Shown piece after piece: positions 23,901-31,645 of a DNA stretch of 64,000 nucleotides. The notes beneath the pieces were generated by a model. The model did no database searches. It was given only the letters and a program-made list of their open reading frames with translations, and was not told where the DNA came from. This DNA is from Klenkia soli (lineage in GTDB: Bacteria; Actinomycetota; Actinomycetes; Mycobacteriales; Geodermatophilaceae). The DNA lies in contig NZ_FNIR01000015.1 of assembly GCF_900103975.1 (NCBI RefSeq), forward strand, positions 1 to 64,000. The letters run 5' to 3'. The stretch's first letter is position 1, and each line of letters begins with the position of its first letter. The position numbers and the translations under genes are program-made.

Positions 23901-25427
23901 GTGACCGACCCGACGCCCGCGCCGGACGAGCTCCCCGAACCCGCCCGCACCGGTCTGCGCACCACCGTCCGCTGGCTGCAGCGGGTCGTCGTCGCCGTGG
24001 TCGGTGCCGCCCTCGGCGTCCTCCTGCTGGGCCGGGTCGACGCACCGATCGGGCCCTTCGACGCCACCGTCGCGTTCACCCCGGCCGTCGGCGGCGGGGC
24101 CGAGCTGGAGATCCCGCCGCTGGGCGCGCTGTCGGTCGACGCCTACGACGGCCCGCTGCGGCTGGACGTGCAGCTGCGCCGGGTCGACCAGCTGCGGGCC
24201 CAGGCCCTGGCCACCGACCCCGGCCAGCTCGACGGCGTCGTGGACCGGGTCAGCGCCGACCTGCGCGACGCCGTCACCGAGCTGGCCTGGCGCACCGCGG
24301 CCGCCGGGCTCGGCGGGGCGGCGCTGTTCTCCCTGGTCGCCCTCCGCCGCAGGCGGGAGCCGCTGATCGCCGTCGGGCTGTCGACCGCGCTGCTGGCCGG
24401 CACCGCCGGGCTGGGGGCGGCGACCTGGCGGCCCGAGGCGCTGAGCCAGCCCACCTACACCGGGCTGCTGGTCAACGCGAACAGCCTGATCGGCAGCGCG
24501 CAGGACATCGTCGCCCGCTACGACGCCTACCGGGCCTCGCTCGAGGACCTGGTGGCCAACGTCAGCACGCTCTACTCCGCGGTGTCGACGCTGCCCGACC
24601 CCACCGGGACCGGGGACGGCGTGACCCTGCTGCACGTCTCCGACATCCACCTCAACCCGGCCGGCGCCGACCTGATCGGCCAGGTGGTGACCCAGTTCGA
24701 CGTCGACGGCGTGCTGGACACCGGCGACGTCGTCGACTGGGGCAGCCCGGTCGAGAACCAGACGTTCGGCTGGATCGGCGACCTCGGGGTCCCCTACGTC
24801 TACATCCGCGGCAACCACGACTCCGCCGTCACCGCGGCCGCCGTCGCCGCCCAGCCGAATGCCGTCGTACTCGACGACACCGCGACGACGATCGACGGCA
24901 TCGAGGTCGTCGGCGCGCCCGATCCCCGCTTCACCCCCGACAAGGACGCCACCGGCGGCACCCAGTCCCTCGAGGAGACCGGTCAGGAACTGGTCGACCA
25001 CATCGGCACCCTCGACGACCCGCCGGCGATCGCGATGGTGCACGACCCCAAGCAGGCCCCGCCGCTGGACGGCGTCGTCGACCTGGTGCTGGCCGGGCAC
25101 ACCCACGAGCGCGACGTCTCGGTGCTCGACGACGGCACCCGGCTGATGGTCGAGGGATCCACCGGCGGCGCCGGGCTGCGCGGGCTGCAGGGCGAGGACC
25201 CCACCCCGCTGTCGTGCACCGTGCTCTACCTGGACCCCGCGGGCGAGCTGACCGCCTACGACGAGATCACCCTGGGCGGGCTGGGTCAATCCGAGGTGAT
25301 GATCCAGCGCACCTACGTCGACCCCCTGCCCACGGGGGACGACGGCGGGGACGGCGGCGGGGACGACGGCGGCGGGGACGACGGCGACCAGCGACCCACC
25401 GAGGGTCCCGCGCTGCCGACCGGCTGA
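23901..25427 (+). CDS. Membrane-anchored metallophosphoesterase
   Basis: 508 aa. N-terminal TM (about 28-48), an extracytoplasmic stretch, two further TM segments (about 133-175), then a calcineurin-like phosphoesterase domain. All metal motifs are visible: HVSDIHLN (DxH), DTGDVVDWG (GDxxD), RGNHDS (GNHD), and AGHTHERD (GHTH). The C-terminus is Asp/Gly-rich (GDDGGDGGGDDGGG) without a domain. The active site probably faces outside, judging from three TM segments. Substrate unknown; family members cleave phosphodiesters of lipids, nucleotides or teichoic polymers. Confidence 0.85.
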   Translation: MTDPTPAPDELPEPARTGLRTTVRWLQRVVVAVVGAALGVLLLGRVDAPIGPFDATVAFTPAVGGGAELEIPPLGALSVDAYDGPLRLDVQLRRVDQLRAQALATDPGQLDGVVDRVSADLRDAVTELAWRTAAAGLGGAALFSLVALRRRREPLIAVGLSTALLAGTAGLGAATWRPEALSQPTYTGLLVNANSLIGSAQDIVARYDAYRASLEDLVANVSTLYSAVSTLPDPTGTGDGVTLLHVSDIHLNPAGADLIGQVVTQFDVDGVLDTGDVVDWGSPVENQTFGWIGDLGVPYVYIRGNHDSAVTAAAVAAQPNAVVLDDTATTIDGIEVVGAPDPRFTPDKDATGGTQSLEETGQELVDHIGTLDDPPAIAMVHDPKQAPPLDGVVDLVLAGHTHERDVSVLDDGTRLMVEGSTGGAGLRGLQGEDPTPLSCTVLYLDPAGELTAYDEITLGGLGQSEVMIQRTYVDPLPTGDDGGDGGGDDGGGDDGDQRPTEGPALPTG

Positions 25428-25431
25428 CCCC

Positions 25432-25437
25432 TACGCT
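25432..25437 (+). promoter_or_regulatory. -10 hexamer TACGCT, leaderless promoter
   Basis: TACGCT, 8 nt, then ATG 25446 of the small lipoprotein gene. Confidence 0.45.
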
Positions 25438-25445
25438 CCCGGGCC

Positions 25446-25763
25446 ATGACGACCCTCCGCGCCGCCCGGTTCGCCGTCCCCCTGCTGGCCGCCGTGGCCG
25501 TGGCCGGTTGCTCGTTCACGTCGAACAACGTGAGCTGCTCGGGCAACGAGTGCACGGCCACCCTGACCGGCGAGGGCAGCGAGGCCTCGATCCTGGGCAA
25601 CTCGCTGGTGTTCGCCGGGACCCAGGACGGTCGGGCCACCCTCTCCGTGGGCGACGCCGAGGTGTCGTGCGCCGCGGGCGAGAGCGTGACCGCCGGCCCG
25701 CTGTCCCTGACCTGCACCACCGTCGAGGACGACTCCGTGGAGCTGACCGCCTCGCTCGGCTGA
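25446..25763 (+). CDS. Small cysteine-containing lipoprotein, unknown function
   Basis: 105 aa. Signal peptide with lipobox AVAGC (Cys22), so secreted and lipid-anchored. The mature part has four further Cys (CSGNEC, then SCAAG and LTCTT), enough for two disulfides, in a small beta-rich protein. I do not recognise the family. Convergent with the AMIN-like lipoprotein gene; a hairpin lies between them. Confidence 0.75.
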   Translation: MTTLRAARFAVPLLAAVAVAGCSFTSNNVSCSGNECTATLTGEGSEASILGNSLVFAGTQDGRATLSVGDAEVSCAAGESVTAGPLSLTCTTVEDDSVELTASLG

Positions 25764-25766
25764 GAC

Positions 25767-25790
25767 GGGACGCGCACCGCGCGCGGTCCC
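25767..25790. terminator. Bidirectional terminator hairpin
   Basis: GGGACGCGC pairs with GCGCGGTCCC (one bulge) around a short ACCGC loop, in the 35-nt gap between two convergent lipoprotein genes. Confidence 0.55.
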
Positions 25791-25798
25791 GGGGAGGA

Positions 25799-26404
25799 TC
25801 AGTCCTGGACGTCGACCACGATGCGGGTCGGGTCCGTCAGCGAGAACACCCGGAACGGACGCTCCGCGGTCAGGCCGACGTAGGCCAGCGCCTGGCCCTC
25901 GTACACGGAGGCGTAGAAGAGGCCGACCACCGGCCCGGTCTCGGCGGGGATGCCTCCCGTCGCGGCCTCGGCCACCCCGGGGTCCATGTAGGGGTTCGCG
26001 ACCGGCCGGATGCTGACCTGGAGGAATGCCGAACCCGGGACGTCGAAGAGGGCGCCGTTGGCGTCATCGACCGGCGCGTCCACGTAGGTCACGTACCAGC
26101 CCGGGACGGTGGTGCCCGAGATGTCGAACACCACCCGGGCGAAGCCGTCCTGCGTCCCGGCTCGGATGCCGGTGACCACCGTCGGTCCCTCACCCAGGAC
26201 CGCGTCCGCGGTGTCCAGCGCCGTGTCTGCCGGGAAGGGCGGGGCGTCGGTGGTCTCCTCGCTCACCACGGTGCTCGAGGTCGCCGTCGTCGTGGCCGGA
26301 GTAGCCGCCTCGGTCTGCGCGGCCCGCTCGCCGCAGCCTGCGACCAGCACCAGGGCGCAGACCGGGACGACGGCCAGGACGTGGGCGGGCCGGGGACGGC
26401 GCAT
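25799..26404 (-). CDS. AMIN-like domain lipoprotein, copy 1
   Basis: 201 aa. Lipobox LVAGC (Cys24), a Thr/Ser/Ala-rich spacer to about residue 60, then a C-terminal domain with GEGPTVVTGIRAGTQDGFAR, VVFDISGTTVPGW, and the ending PTRIVVDVQD, the pattern of AMIN-like domains that bind peptidoglycan or envelope partners. It lies beside a clear paralogue; the two share segment order and the identical C-terminal motif PTR[IV]VVDVQD. ATG 26404 gives a clean signal peptide. The sequence GCCAGGGTG just upstream is shared with copy 2. Confidence 0.78.
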   Translation of the reverse strand: MRRPRPAHVLAVVPVCALVLVAGCGERAAQTEAATPATTTATSSTVVSEETTDAPPFPADTALDTADAVLGEGPTVVTGIRAGTQDGFARVVFDISGTTVPGWYVTYVDAPVDDANGALFDVPGSAFLQVSIRPVANPYMDPGVAEAATGGIPAETGPVVGLFYASVYEGQALAYVGLTAERPFRVFSLTDPTRIVVDVQD

Positions 26405-26489
26405 GCACCACCCTGGCACCCGGGACGCCCCGGCGGAAGTGCACGACCAGCCGGGTGCGCGCCGGGGTGGTGGGGGTTCGGTGACCCGG

Positions 26490-27143
26490 TCAGTCCTGGA
26501 CGTCGACCACGACGCGGGTGGGGTTGCTCAGCGCGTAGACCCGGAACGGGTGCGGGGCGTCCAGCCCGACGTAGGCCAGCGCCTGGCCCTCGAACACCCC
26601 GTCGTAGTAGACGCCCAGCACCGAGCCGCTCTGCACCGCCTGGTTGCCCGACGCGAGCTCGGCCACGCCCGGGGCCTCGTAGGGGTTCGTGACGCCCGTG
26701 AGGGTGATCCGCAGGTAGGCCGAGCCGGGCACCTCCAACGTCGTCCCGCTGCCCTCCTGGGTGGGCGTGTCGGTGTACGCGACGTCCCACCCGGGGGTCG
26801 CCGTGCCGGAGATGTCGAGGACCAGCCGGGTGAAGCCGTCCTGCTCCGCGACCCGCGCGGCGGTGACCACCGTCGGGCCGTCGCCGGCCACAGCGGGCGC
26901 GGAGTCCGGGGAGGTGTCCGCGGGGAAGGTGGCCGCACCGGTCGGGCCGTCGGTGCCGGTGGCCGCTCCGGACGGCGGCGCGGCCGTCGTGCTGGGGGCC
27001 GTCGACGGTGCGCTGGTCGTGGACGACGCGGCGGTGCCGGTCGACGACGTCTCGTCGGTGTCCCCGCCCCCGCACCCGGCGAGCAGCACCAGGGCGGACA
27101 GCGGAACGGCGGTCATGCCACGGGCCAGGGCGGAGCGGCGCAT
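26490..27143 (-). CDS. AMIN-like domain lipoprotein, copy 2
   Basis: 217 aa, tandem paralogue of the gene ending at 25799. Lipobox LLAGC (Cys24) is at the same position; the Ser/Thr/Pro linker is longer. The domain repeats GDGPTVVTAARVAEQDGFTR, LVLDISGTATPGW and PTRVVVDVQD. Exported and lipid-anchored. Duplication followed by divergence is inferred from aligned order; AMIN domains in other proteins localise cell-wall amidases or secretins, but no enzyme domain is present here. CAGGGT lies 6 nt before the ATG, a weak leaderless -10. Confidence 0.78.
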   Translation of the reverse strand: MRRSALARGMTAVPLSALVLLAGCGGGDTDETSSTGTAASSTTSAPSTAPSTTAAPPSGAATGTDGPTGAATFPADTSPDSAPAVAGDGPTVVTAARVAEQDGFTRLVLDISGTATPGWDVAYTDTPTQEGSGTTLEVPGSAYLRITLTGVTNPYEAPGVAELASGNQAVQSGSVLGVYYDGVFEGQALAYVGLDAPHPFRVYALSNPTRVVVDVQD

Positions 27144-27288
27144 GGGAGCACCCTGGCAGCCCACGAGCCCGGACCGGGAGAGCGGCACGCGGACACCTCG
27201 CCCGGACAGGTGAGGCTGCCCTGCCGTTTGCACCCGGTGGGCGGCGGGGAGATCTCCGCGGTCCCGCCCATCACCTGGAAGGTCCCCC

Positions 27289-27873
27289 GTGCTCGACGTC
27301 ACCGACCTGGTCCTCGAGGACCACCACACCATGCGCCGCCAGTTCGCCCTGCTCGACGACGTCTGGGACGACCCGCGCGCGCTCGGCCTGATCTGGAAGG
27401 GCCTGGCCCGCCTGCTCGACGTGCACGCCGCGTGCGAGGAGGAGGTGTTCTACCCCTACCTGCTCAAGTACGGCGACTCCGGCGACGACGACGCCACCGA
27501 GGGCGACGTCGTGGACGAGACCGACGACGCGATCGGCGACCACAACGAGATCCGCGACGCCGTGGCTGCCGCGGGCAAGGAGGAGCCGGGCACCGAGGCC
27601 TGGTGGACCGCGGTGCGCAAGGCCCGCGAGGAGAACGACGACCACCTGGCCGAGGAGGAGCACGACGCGCTGCCGGACTTCCGCCGCAACGCCTCGGTCG
27701 AGCTGCGGGCCGAGCTGGCGCTGCGCTGGCTGGACTGGCGCTACGCGCACGACTCCGGCGAGGGGATCACCTACGACAAGGACCCCGAGGAGTACATCGA
27801 GCAGTACCGCGCGGAGCCCGTCGCCGACCCGGTCGAGCACCCGGTCGCGGCCACCTCGGTGACCCGGGACTGA
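27289..27873 (+). CDS. Hemerythrin-domain protein
   Basis: 194 aa, four-helix hemerythrin-like domain. Candidate di-iron ligands follow the family order: His in LVLEDHHTMRRQF, His and Glu in LDVHAACEEEVFYPYL, His in IGDHNEIRDAV, and His/Glu in DDHLAEEEHDALPDF. These cytosolic proteins bind oxygen, NO or iron; in mycobacteria some influence the oxidative-stress response. About 45 residues beyond the domain (DSGEGITYDKDPEEYIEQY) are common in actinobacterial members. GTG 27289, preceded by GGAAGG. A strong terminator follows. Confidence 0.87.
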   Translation: MLDVTDLVLEDHHTMRRQFALLDDVWDDPRALGLIWKGLARLLDVHAACEEEVFYPYLLKYGDSGDDDATEGDVVDETDDAIGDHNEIRDAVAAAGKEEPGTEAWWTAVRKAREENDDHLAEEEHDALPDFRRNASVELRAELALRWLDWRYAHDSGEGITYDKDPEEYIEQYRAEPVADPVEHPVAATSVTRD

Positions 27874-27886
27874 GCCCTCCACGGCG

Positions 27887-27920
27887 CGCCCCGGCCCCCC
27901 TCGTCACGGGGGCCGGGGCG
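27887..27920 (+). terminator. Strong hairpin terminator after hemerythrin gene
   Basis: CGCCCCGGCCCCC and GGGGGCCGGGGCG form a perfect 13-bp stem with an 8-nt loop, just upstream of the tRNA cluster. No U-tract. Confidence 0.8.
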
Positions 27921-27956
27921 GCCATGTATGGTTCCTCCTGCCTCCAGCGAGCACGA

Positions 27957-28029
27957 GCCCTCATCGTCTAGTGGTCCAGGACGCCGCCCTTTCAAGGCGG
28001 TAGCACGGGTTCGAACCCCGTTGGGGGCA
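27957..28029 (+). tRNA. tRNA-Glu (TTC)
   Basis: Acceptor GCCCTCA/TGGGGGC, anticodon stem CCGCC/GGCGG with loop CTTTCAA (TTC), T-arm CGGGTTCGAACCCCG. 73 nt, A73. First of three clustered tRNAs. Confidence 0.95.
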
Positions 28030-28059
28030 CGCACCACAGCAGCACAGCACCACCAGCAA

Positions 28060-28133
28060 GGCCCTGTAGCGCAGTTGGTTAGCGCGCCGCCCTGTCACGG
28101 CGGAGGTCGCGGGTTCGAGTCCCGTCAGGGTCG
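28060..28133 (+). tRNA. tRNA-Asp (GTC)
   Basis: Acceptor GGCCCTG/CAGGGTC, D-arm GCGC/GCGC, anticodon stem CCGCC/GGCGG with loop CTGTCAC (GTC), T-arm GCGGG/CCCGT. 74 nt, discriminator G73 as required for Asp. Confidence 0.95.
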
Positions 28134-28175
28134 CCGACCGATGTCCACGGACCACGTCCGCGGATGCCGGCAGCG

Positions 28176-28249
28176 GGCCAGGTAGCTCAGTCGGTACGAG
28201 CGCTCGCCTGAAAAGCGAGAGGTCGGCGGTTCGACCCCGCCCCTGGCCA
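28176..28249 (+). tRNA. tRNA-Phe (GAA)
   Basis: Acceptor GGCCAGG/CCTGGCC, anticodon stem CTCGC/GCGAG with loop CTGAAAA (GAA), T-arm GGCGG/CCGCC with TTCGACC. 74 nt, A73. Glu-Asp-Phe clustering is common in actinobacteria. Confidence 0.95.
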
Positions 28250-28349
28250 CACACACTGCAGCTGCCGGTCCACAGGATCGGCACATCCTCCCCACCGGGT
28301 CCTCCCTGGCTCGGCGCGCACCGTCCTCCTCGTCACCCGAGGAGGACCC

Positions 28350-28616
28350 GTGGACCCGAACGACCCCCGCCGCGCCGGTACCCGCCGGCTGCGCCTGGCC
28401 ACCGCCGCCGTCGCCGGCGGCGCCCTGGTCGCCACCGGTGCGCTGACCGTCGTCGTCGCGGCCGAGCACCCCGCGGCCGCCGCCGAGACCGGTGGCACGG
28501 CGAGCACCACCGGGACGTCGGGCAGCACGAGCGAGCGGGACCAGCACCCCGCTCGCCCCGGCGGCTTCGGCGGCTCCTCCGGCGGCGGCTCCCACGCGTC
28601 GAGCGGTGGGTCGTGA
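28350..28616 (+). CDS. Small exported/anchored Ser-Gly-rich protein upstream of apbE
   Basis: 88 aa. Basic start (RRAGTRRLRLATAA), one hydrophobic segment (GGALVATGALTVVVAA), then a low-complexity Thr/Ser/Gly tail ending HASSGGS. No known domain. GTG 28350 follows GAGGAGG. Its stop overlaps the apbE start (GTGA at 28613-28616), so the two are co-translated. Position suggests a periplasmic-side partner of the redox module; it lacks an obvious FMN_bind domain, although a Ser/Thr in the tail could be a flavinylation site. Confidence 0.7.
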   Translation: MDPNDPRRAGTRRLRLATAAVAGGALVATGALTVVVAAEHPAAAAETGGTASTTGTSGSTSERDQHPARPGGFGGSSGGGSHASSGGS

Positions 28617-29533
28617 CCGCCGTCCGCGACCGCCCGGTCGGCACCGCCGACTGGACCGCCTGGACCTGCCGGGTCCGGTTGGCGGTCACCGACCCCGATG
28701 CCCTGCCGGCGGCACGGGCGCTCCTCACCGCCGAGCTGGCCGCGGTCGACCTGGCCTGCAGCCGGTTCCGCGCCGACAGCGAGCTGTCGGGCCTGGCCAC
28801 CGGCCGGTGGACCACGGTCAGCCCGGTGCTGGCCGAGGCCCTCGCCGTGGCCCTGCGCGCGGCCCGGCTCACCGACGGCGACGTCGACCCCACCGTGGGC
28901 GGCGCGATGGTCGCGCTGGGCTACGACCGGGACCTCGACTCCGTCGACCCCGGCACCGTGCCCCCGGTCCTCGCACCGGTGGCCGGCTGGACGACCGTCG
29001 AGCTGGACGGCGACCGCGTCCGGGTGCCCTGGGGGGTGCGGTTGGACCTCGGCGCCACCGCGAAGGCGTGGACCGCCGACCGGGCGGCCGCCGCGATCAC
29101 CGCCGCCACCGGCAGCGGCGTCCTGGTCTCCATCGGCGGGGACGTCGCGGTGGCCGGACCAGCCCCCGAGGGCGGCTGGCGGGTGCGGGTGGAGGACGTC
29201 ACCGGCGACCCCGACGGCCCGGCACCGGCCGGGTCGACCGTGGTCGCGCTGACCGACGGCGGCCTGGCCACCTCGGGCACCCGTGCCCGGCGCTGGCAGC
29301 GCGGCGGCGTCGAGGTGCACCACGTGCTCGACCCGCGCACCGGGCTGCCCGCCTCCCCCGCCTGGCGGACGGTCAGCGTCGCCGCCGGCAGCTGCACCGA
29401 CGCCAACACGGTCAGCACCGCCGCCGTGGTCCGCGCCCACGCCGCGGTGCCGTGGCTCGAGGGCCTGGGGCTGCCGGCCCGGCTGGTCACCGACGCCGGC
29501 GACGTCCTGACCGTGGGTGGGTGGCCGTCGTGA
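28613..29533 (+). CDS. apbE: FAD:protein FMN transferase ApbE
   Basis: 306 aa, typical ApbE length without a signal peptide. Landmarks: CSRFRADSELSGL (FAD-binding start), DVDPTVGGAMVALGY, LDLGATAKAWTADRAAA (catalytic DLG.xAK region), VSIGGDVAVAG (metal/flavin site), and TDANTVSTAAVV near the C-terminus. ApbE uses FAD and Mg2+ to attach FMN to Ser/Thr of redox proteins. Start GTG overlaps the upstream stop, and its stop overlaps the ferric-reductase start (GTGA, 29530-29533). No FMN_bind target is encoded in the operon, which is unusual. Confidence 0.9.
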   Translation: MTAVRDRPVGTADWTAWTCRVRLAVTDPDALPAARALLTAELAAVDLACSRFRADSELSGLATGRWTTVSPVLAEALAVALRAARLTDGDVDPTVGGAMVALGYDRDLDSVDPGTVPPVLAPVAGWTTVELDGDRVRVPWGVRLDLGATAKAWTADRAAAAITAATGSGVLVSIGGDVAVAGPAPEGGWRVRVEDVTGDPDGPAPAGSTVVALTDGGLATSGTRARRWQRGGVEVHHVLDPRTGLPASPAWRTVSVAAGSCTDANTVSTAAVVRAHAAVPWLEGLGLPARLVTDAGDVLTVGGWPS

Positions 29534-30162
29534 GCGTGCTCTCGGACGGCGCCTTCCTCTGGTACCTCAACCGGGCCACCGGCCTGGTCTCGCTGCTGCT
29601 CATGACCCTGACGATCGTGCTGGGCGTGGTCGTGCGGCGGCAGGGCCGCCTGCCCGGGTTCGCCCGGTTCGGCGTCGTCGGCCTGCACCGCAACGTGTCG
29701 CTCGTGTCGGCGGTGCTGCTGGTCGTGCACGTGGTCAGCGCGGTCGTCGACGGCTACGTCAGCATCGGCTGGCTGGACACCGTGGTGCCCTTCGTCTCGG
29801 GGTACGAGACCTTCTGGGTGGGCCTGGGCACGCTCGCGATCGACCTGACCGCGCTGGTCGTGGTCACCAGCCTGCTGCGCGGCCGGCTGCCCGTCCGGGT
29901 CTGGCGCGGGGTCCACCTGACCTCCTACGCCCTGTGGCCGCTGGCCTTCGTGCACGGCCTGGGCGCGGGCACCGACCTGGGCTCGGGCTGGGTGCTCGCG
30001 GGGGCGGTCGGCTGCGCCGTCGCCGTCCTCGTCGCCTCGGCCGTGGCGCTCTCCGGTCGGCTGCGCACCCGACCGGCCGAGGACCGGGCCGCCGACGCCC
30101 TGGCCCTGGCCCGCACCTCCCTCGCCACCGGCCGCCCCGCGGCCGCCTTCCGGAACAGGTGA
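29530..30162 (+). CDS. Ferric reductase-like transmembrane heme protein
   Basis: 210 aa, six hydrophobic segments. LHRNVSLVSAVLLVVHVVSAV and RVWRGVHLTSYALWPLAFVHGL carry His pairs spaced as heme b ligands in ferric-reductase/NOX-like membrane domains (FRD). No FAD or NAD domain is fused, so electrons must come from partner proteins. The adjacent NuoF-like and ferredoxin genes are the obvious donors; it would then carry electrons across the membrane. GTG 29530 overlaps the apbE stop. Confidence 0.85.
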   Translation: MSVLSDGAFLWYLNRATGLVSLLLMTLTIVLGVVVRRQGRLPGFARFGVVGLHRNVSLVSAVLLVVHVVSAVVDGYVSIGWLDTVVPFVSGYETFWVGLGTLAIDLTALVVVTSLLRGRLPVRVWRGVHLTSYALWPLAFVHGLGAGTDLGSGWVLAGAVGCAVAVLVASAVALSGRLRTRPAEDRAADALALARTSLATGRPAAAFRNR

Positions 30163-30167
30163 CCGCC

Positions 30168-31367
30168 ATGAGCGCCCCTCCCCTGACCCGTGGCCTGCTC
30201 GGCACCGGGGACCCCTCCCTCGCCGCGCACCTGGCTGCGCACGGTCCGCTCACCGCGGTCCCCGACCTGGCCGGGGTCGCGGCCGACCTCACCGGCCGGG
30301 GTGGTGCCGGCTTCCCCGCCGCCCGCAAGCTGCGTGCCGTCGCCGAGGCGGCCCGCGCTGCCGGGACGACGGCCGTGGTGGTCGGCAACGGCGGCGAGGG
30401 CGAGCCCGCGGCCGCCAAGGACGCCACCCTGCTGTCCCGCTCCCCCCACCTGGTGCTCGACGGCCTGCAGCTGGCCGCGGGGTACCTGGGGGCGGGCACG
30501 GTGGTGCTCGCCGCGGGGTCCGCCGCCCTGCCCGGGCTGGACCGGGCGCTGGCCGAGCGCGGTGACCGCGGCCGCGTGCGGCTGGTCGCACTGCCCGACC
30601 GGTTCCTGGCCGGGGAGGAGTCGGCGCTGGTCGCCGCGGTCGACGGCGGCCCGGCCCTGCCCCGCACGAAGGTGCCCCCGGTGCGCGAGCGCGGGGTCGG
30701 CGGCCGGCCGACGCTGGTGCAGAACGTCGAGACCCTCGCCCGGCTGGCGCTGCTGGCCCGGGGCGACGCCGCGGCGGGGCACACCCTGGTCACCCGGCAC
30801 ACCGCCGGGCCGCACGGCCGCGTCGTCGACGTCGCGGAGGTGCCGCTGCACGCACGGCTGGGCGACGTCCTGCCCCTGCACGGCGGCACCCAGGCCGTGC
30901 TGGTCGGCGGCTACCACGGCAGCTGGCTGCCCACGGCGGTCGCCGCCGAGGTGGCCCTGGACCGGGCCGGCCTCGCCTCCGTCGGCGCGGCCCTCGGCGC
31001 CGGCGTGCTCGCCGCCCTGCCCGGCGACCGGTGCGGGGTGCGCGAGACGGCGTCGGTGGTCGGCTACCTGGCCGAGCAGTCGGCGGGGCAGTGCGGCCCG
31101 TGCCTGAACGGGCTGCCCCGCATCGCCGCCGCGCTGGAGCTGCTGGCCCGGCCCGGCCCCCCGCGCCGCGGCCTGCTCGAGGACGTGCAGCGCTGGTCGG
31201 GCCTGGTCGTGGGCCGCGGCGCCTGCTCGCACCCCGACGGCAGCGTCCGGTTCGTGGCCAGCGCCCTGCGGGTCTTCGCGCCCGAGCTCTCGGCGCACGC
31301 CGCCGGCTGGTGCACCGCCGCGCCGTCCTCCGCGCCGTTCCTGCCGGTGCCGGGCGGTACCCGGTGA
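30168..31367 (+). CDS. NuoF-like NADH dehydrogenase/flavoprotein with SLBB and 4Fe-4S site
   Basis: 399 aa, close to NuoF length. LTGRGGAGFPAARKL is the FMN/NADH glycine loop; VVVGNGGEGEPAAAKD matches the second flavin segment; a central SLBB-like region follows; the cluster motif SAGQCGPC and a later Cys in RGACSHPDGS give the N3-type 4Fe-4S ligands. NuoF oxidises NADH and passes electrons to FeS clusters. Here no other complex I subunit is present, so it is a stand-alone module feeding the ferredoxin and the cytochrome-like protein. ATG 30168 is 5 nt after the previous stop. Confidence 0.85.
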   Translation: MSAPPLTRGLLGTGDPSLAAHLAAHGPLTAVPDLAGVAADLTGRGGAGFPAARKLRAVAEAARAAGTTAVVVGNGGEGEPAAAKDATLLSRSPHLVLDGLQLAAGYLGAGTVVLAAGSAALPGLDRALAERGDRGRVRLVALPDRFLAGEESALVAAVDGGPALPRTKVPPVRERGVGGRPTLVQNVETLARLALLARGDAAAGHTLVTRHTAGPHGRVVDVAEVPLHARLGDVLPLHGGTQAVLVGGYHGSWLPTAVAAEVALDRAGLASVGAALGAGVLAALPGDRCGVRETASVVGYLAEQSAGQCGPCLNGLPRIAAALELLARPGPPRRGLLEDVQRWSGLVVGRGACSHPDGSVRFVASALRVFAPELSAHAAGWCTAAPSSAPFLPVPGGTR

Positions 31368-31645
31368 GCGAGCGGCTGCGGGTGGACCCGATCGCGTGCA
31401 CCGGGCACGGCGCCTGCGCCGACCTGCTCCCCGAGGTGGTCCGGCTCGACGAGTGGGGATACCCGCTGCTCACGGCCGGGGAGCTGCCGGCGGGGCTGCA
31501 CCGGCCGGCCCGCCGTGCGGTCGCCGCCTGCCCCGCGCGGGCCCTGCTCCTGGAGCGGGCGTCCACGCCTGGGCCCCGCACCGCGGCGCGACAGGCACTT
31601 CCTGGACAGCTCACAGGAAGCACGCAGGATCGGGGCCCACAGTGA
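31364..31645 (+). CDS. Ferredoxin, single [3Fe-4S]-type
   Basis: 93 aa. Three cysteines: Cys12 and Cys18 in ACTGHGACADLLPEV and Cys56 in AVAACPARAL. The CxxHxxC...CP pattern, with His where a fourth-ligand Cys would be, is typical of actinobacterial [3Fe-4S] ferredoxins. The remaining 30 residues are an unusual basic, non-conserved tail. GTG overlaps the NuoF-like stop (GTGA at 31364-31367). Likely electron acceptor of the NuoF-like protein. Confidence 0.83.
   Translation: MSERLRVDPIACTGHGACADLLPEVVRLDEWGYPLLTAGELPAGLHRPARRAVAACPARALLLERASTPGPRTAARQALPGQLTGSTQDRGPQ
31612..31629 (+). promoter_or_regulatory. 11-bp-spaced direct repeats upstream of OmpR-type regulator
   Basis: CAGGA at 31614-31618 and again at 31625-31629, in the wider context CACAGGA/CACGCAGGA. 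Direct repeats one helical turn apart are the usual site for OmpR-family dimers, so autoregulation is possible. The repeats lie within the last codons of the ferredoxin gene. Confidence 0.4.

Noticed and set aside
27957-28249. tRNA cluster as an integration site for a genomic island
   Set aside because: Downstream genes look native, and I see no integrase or duplicated tRNA 3' end in the window.
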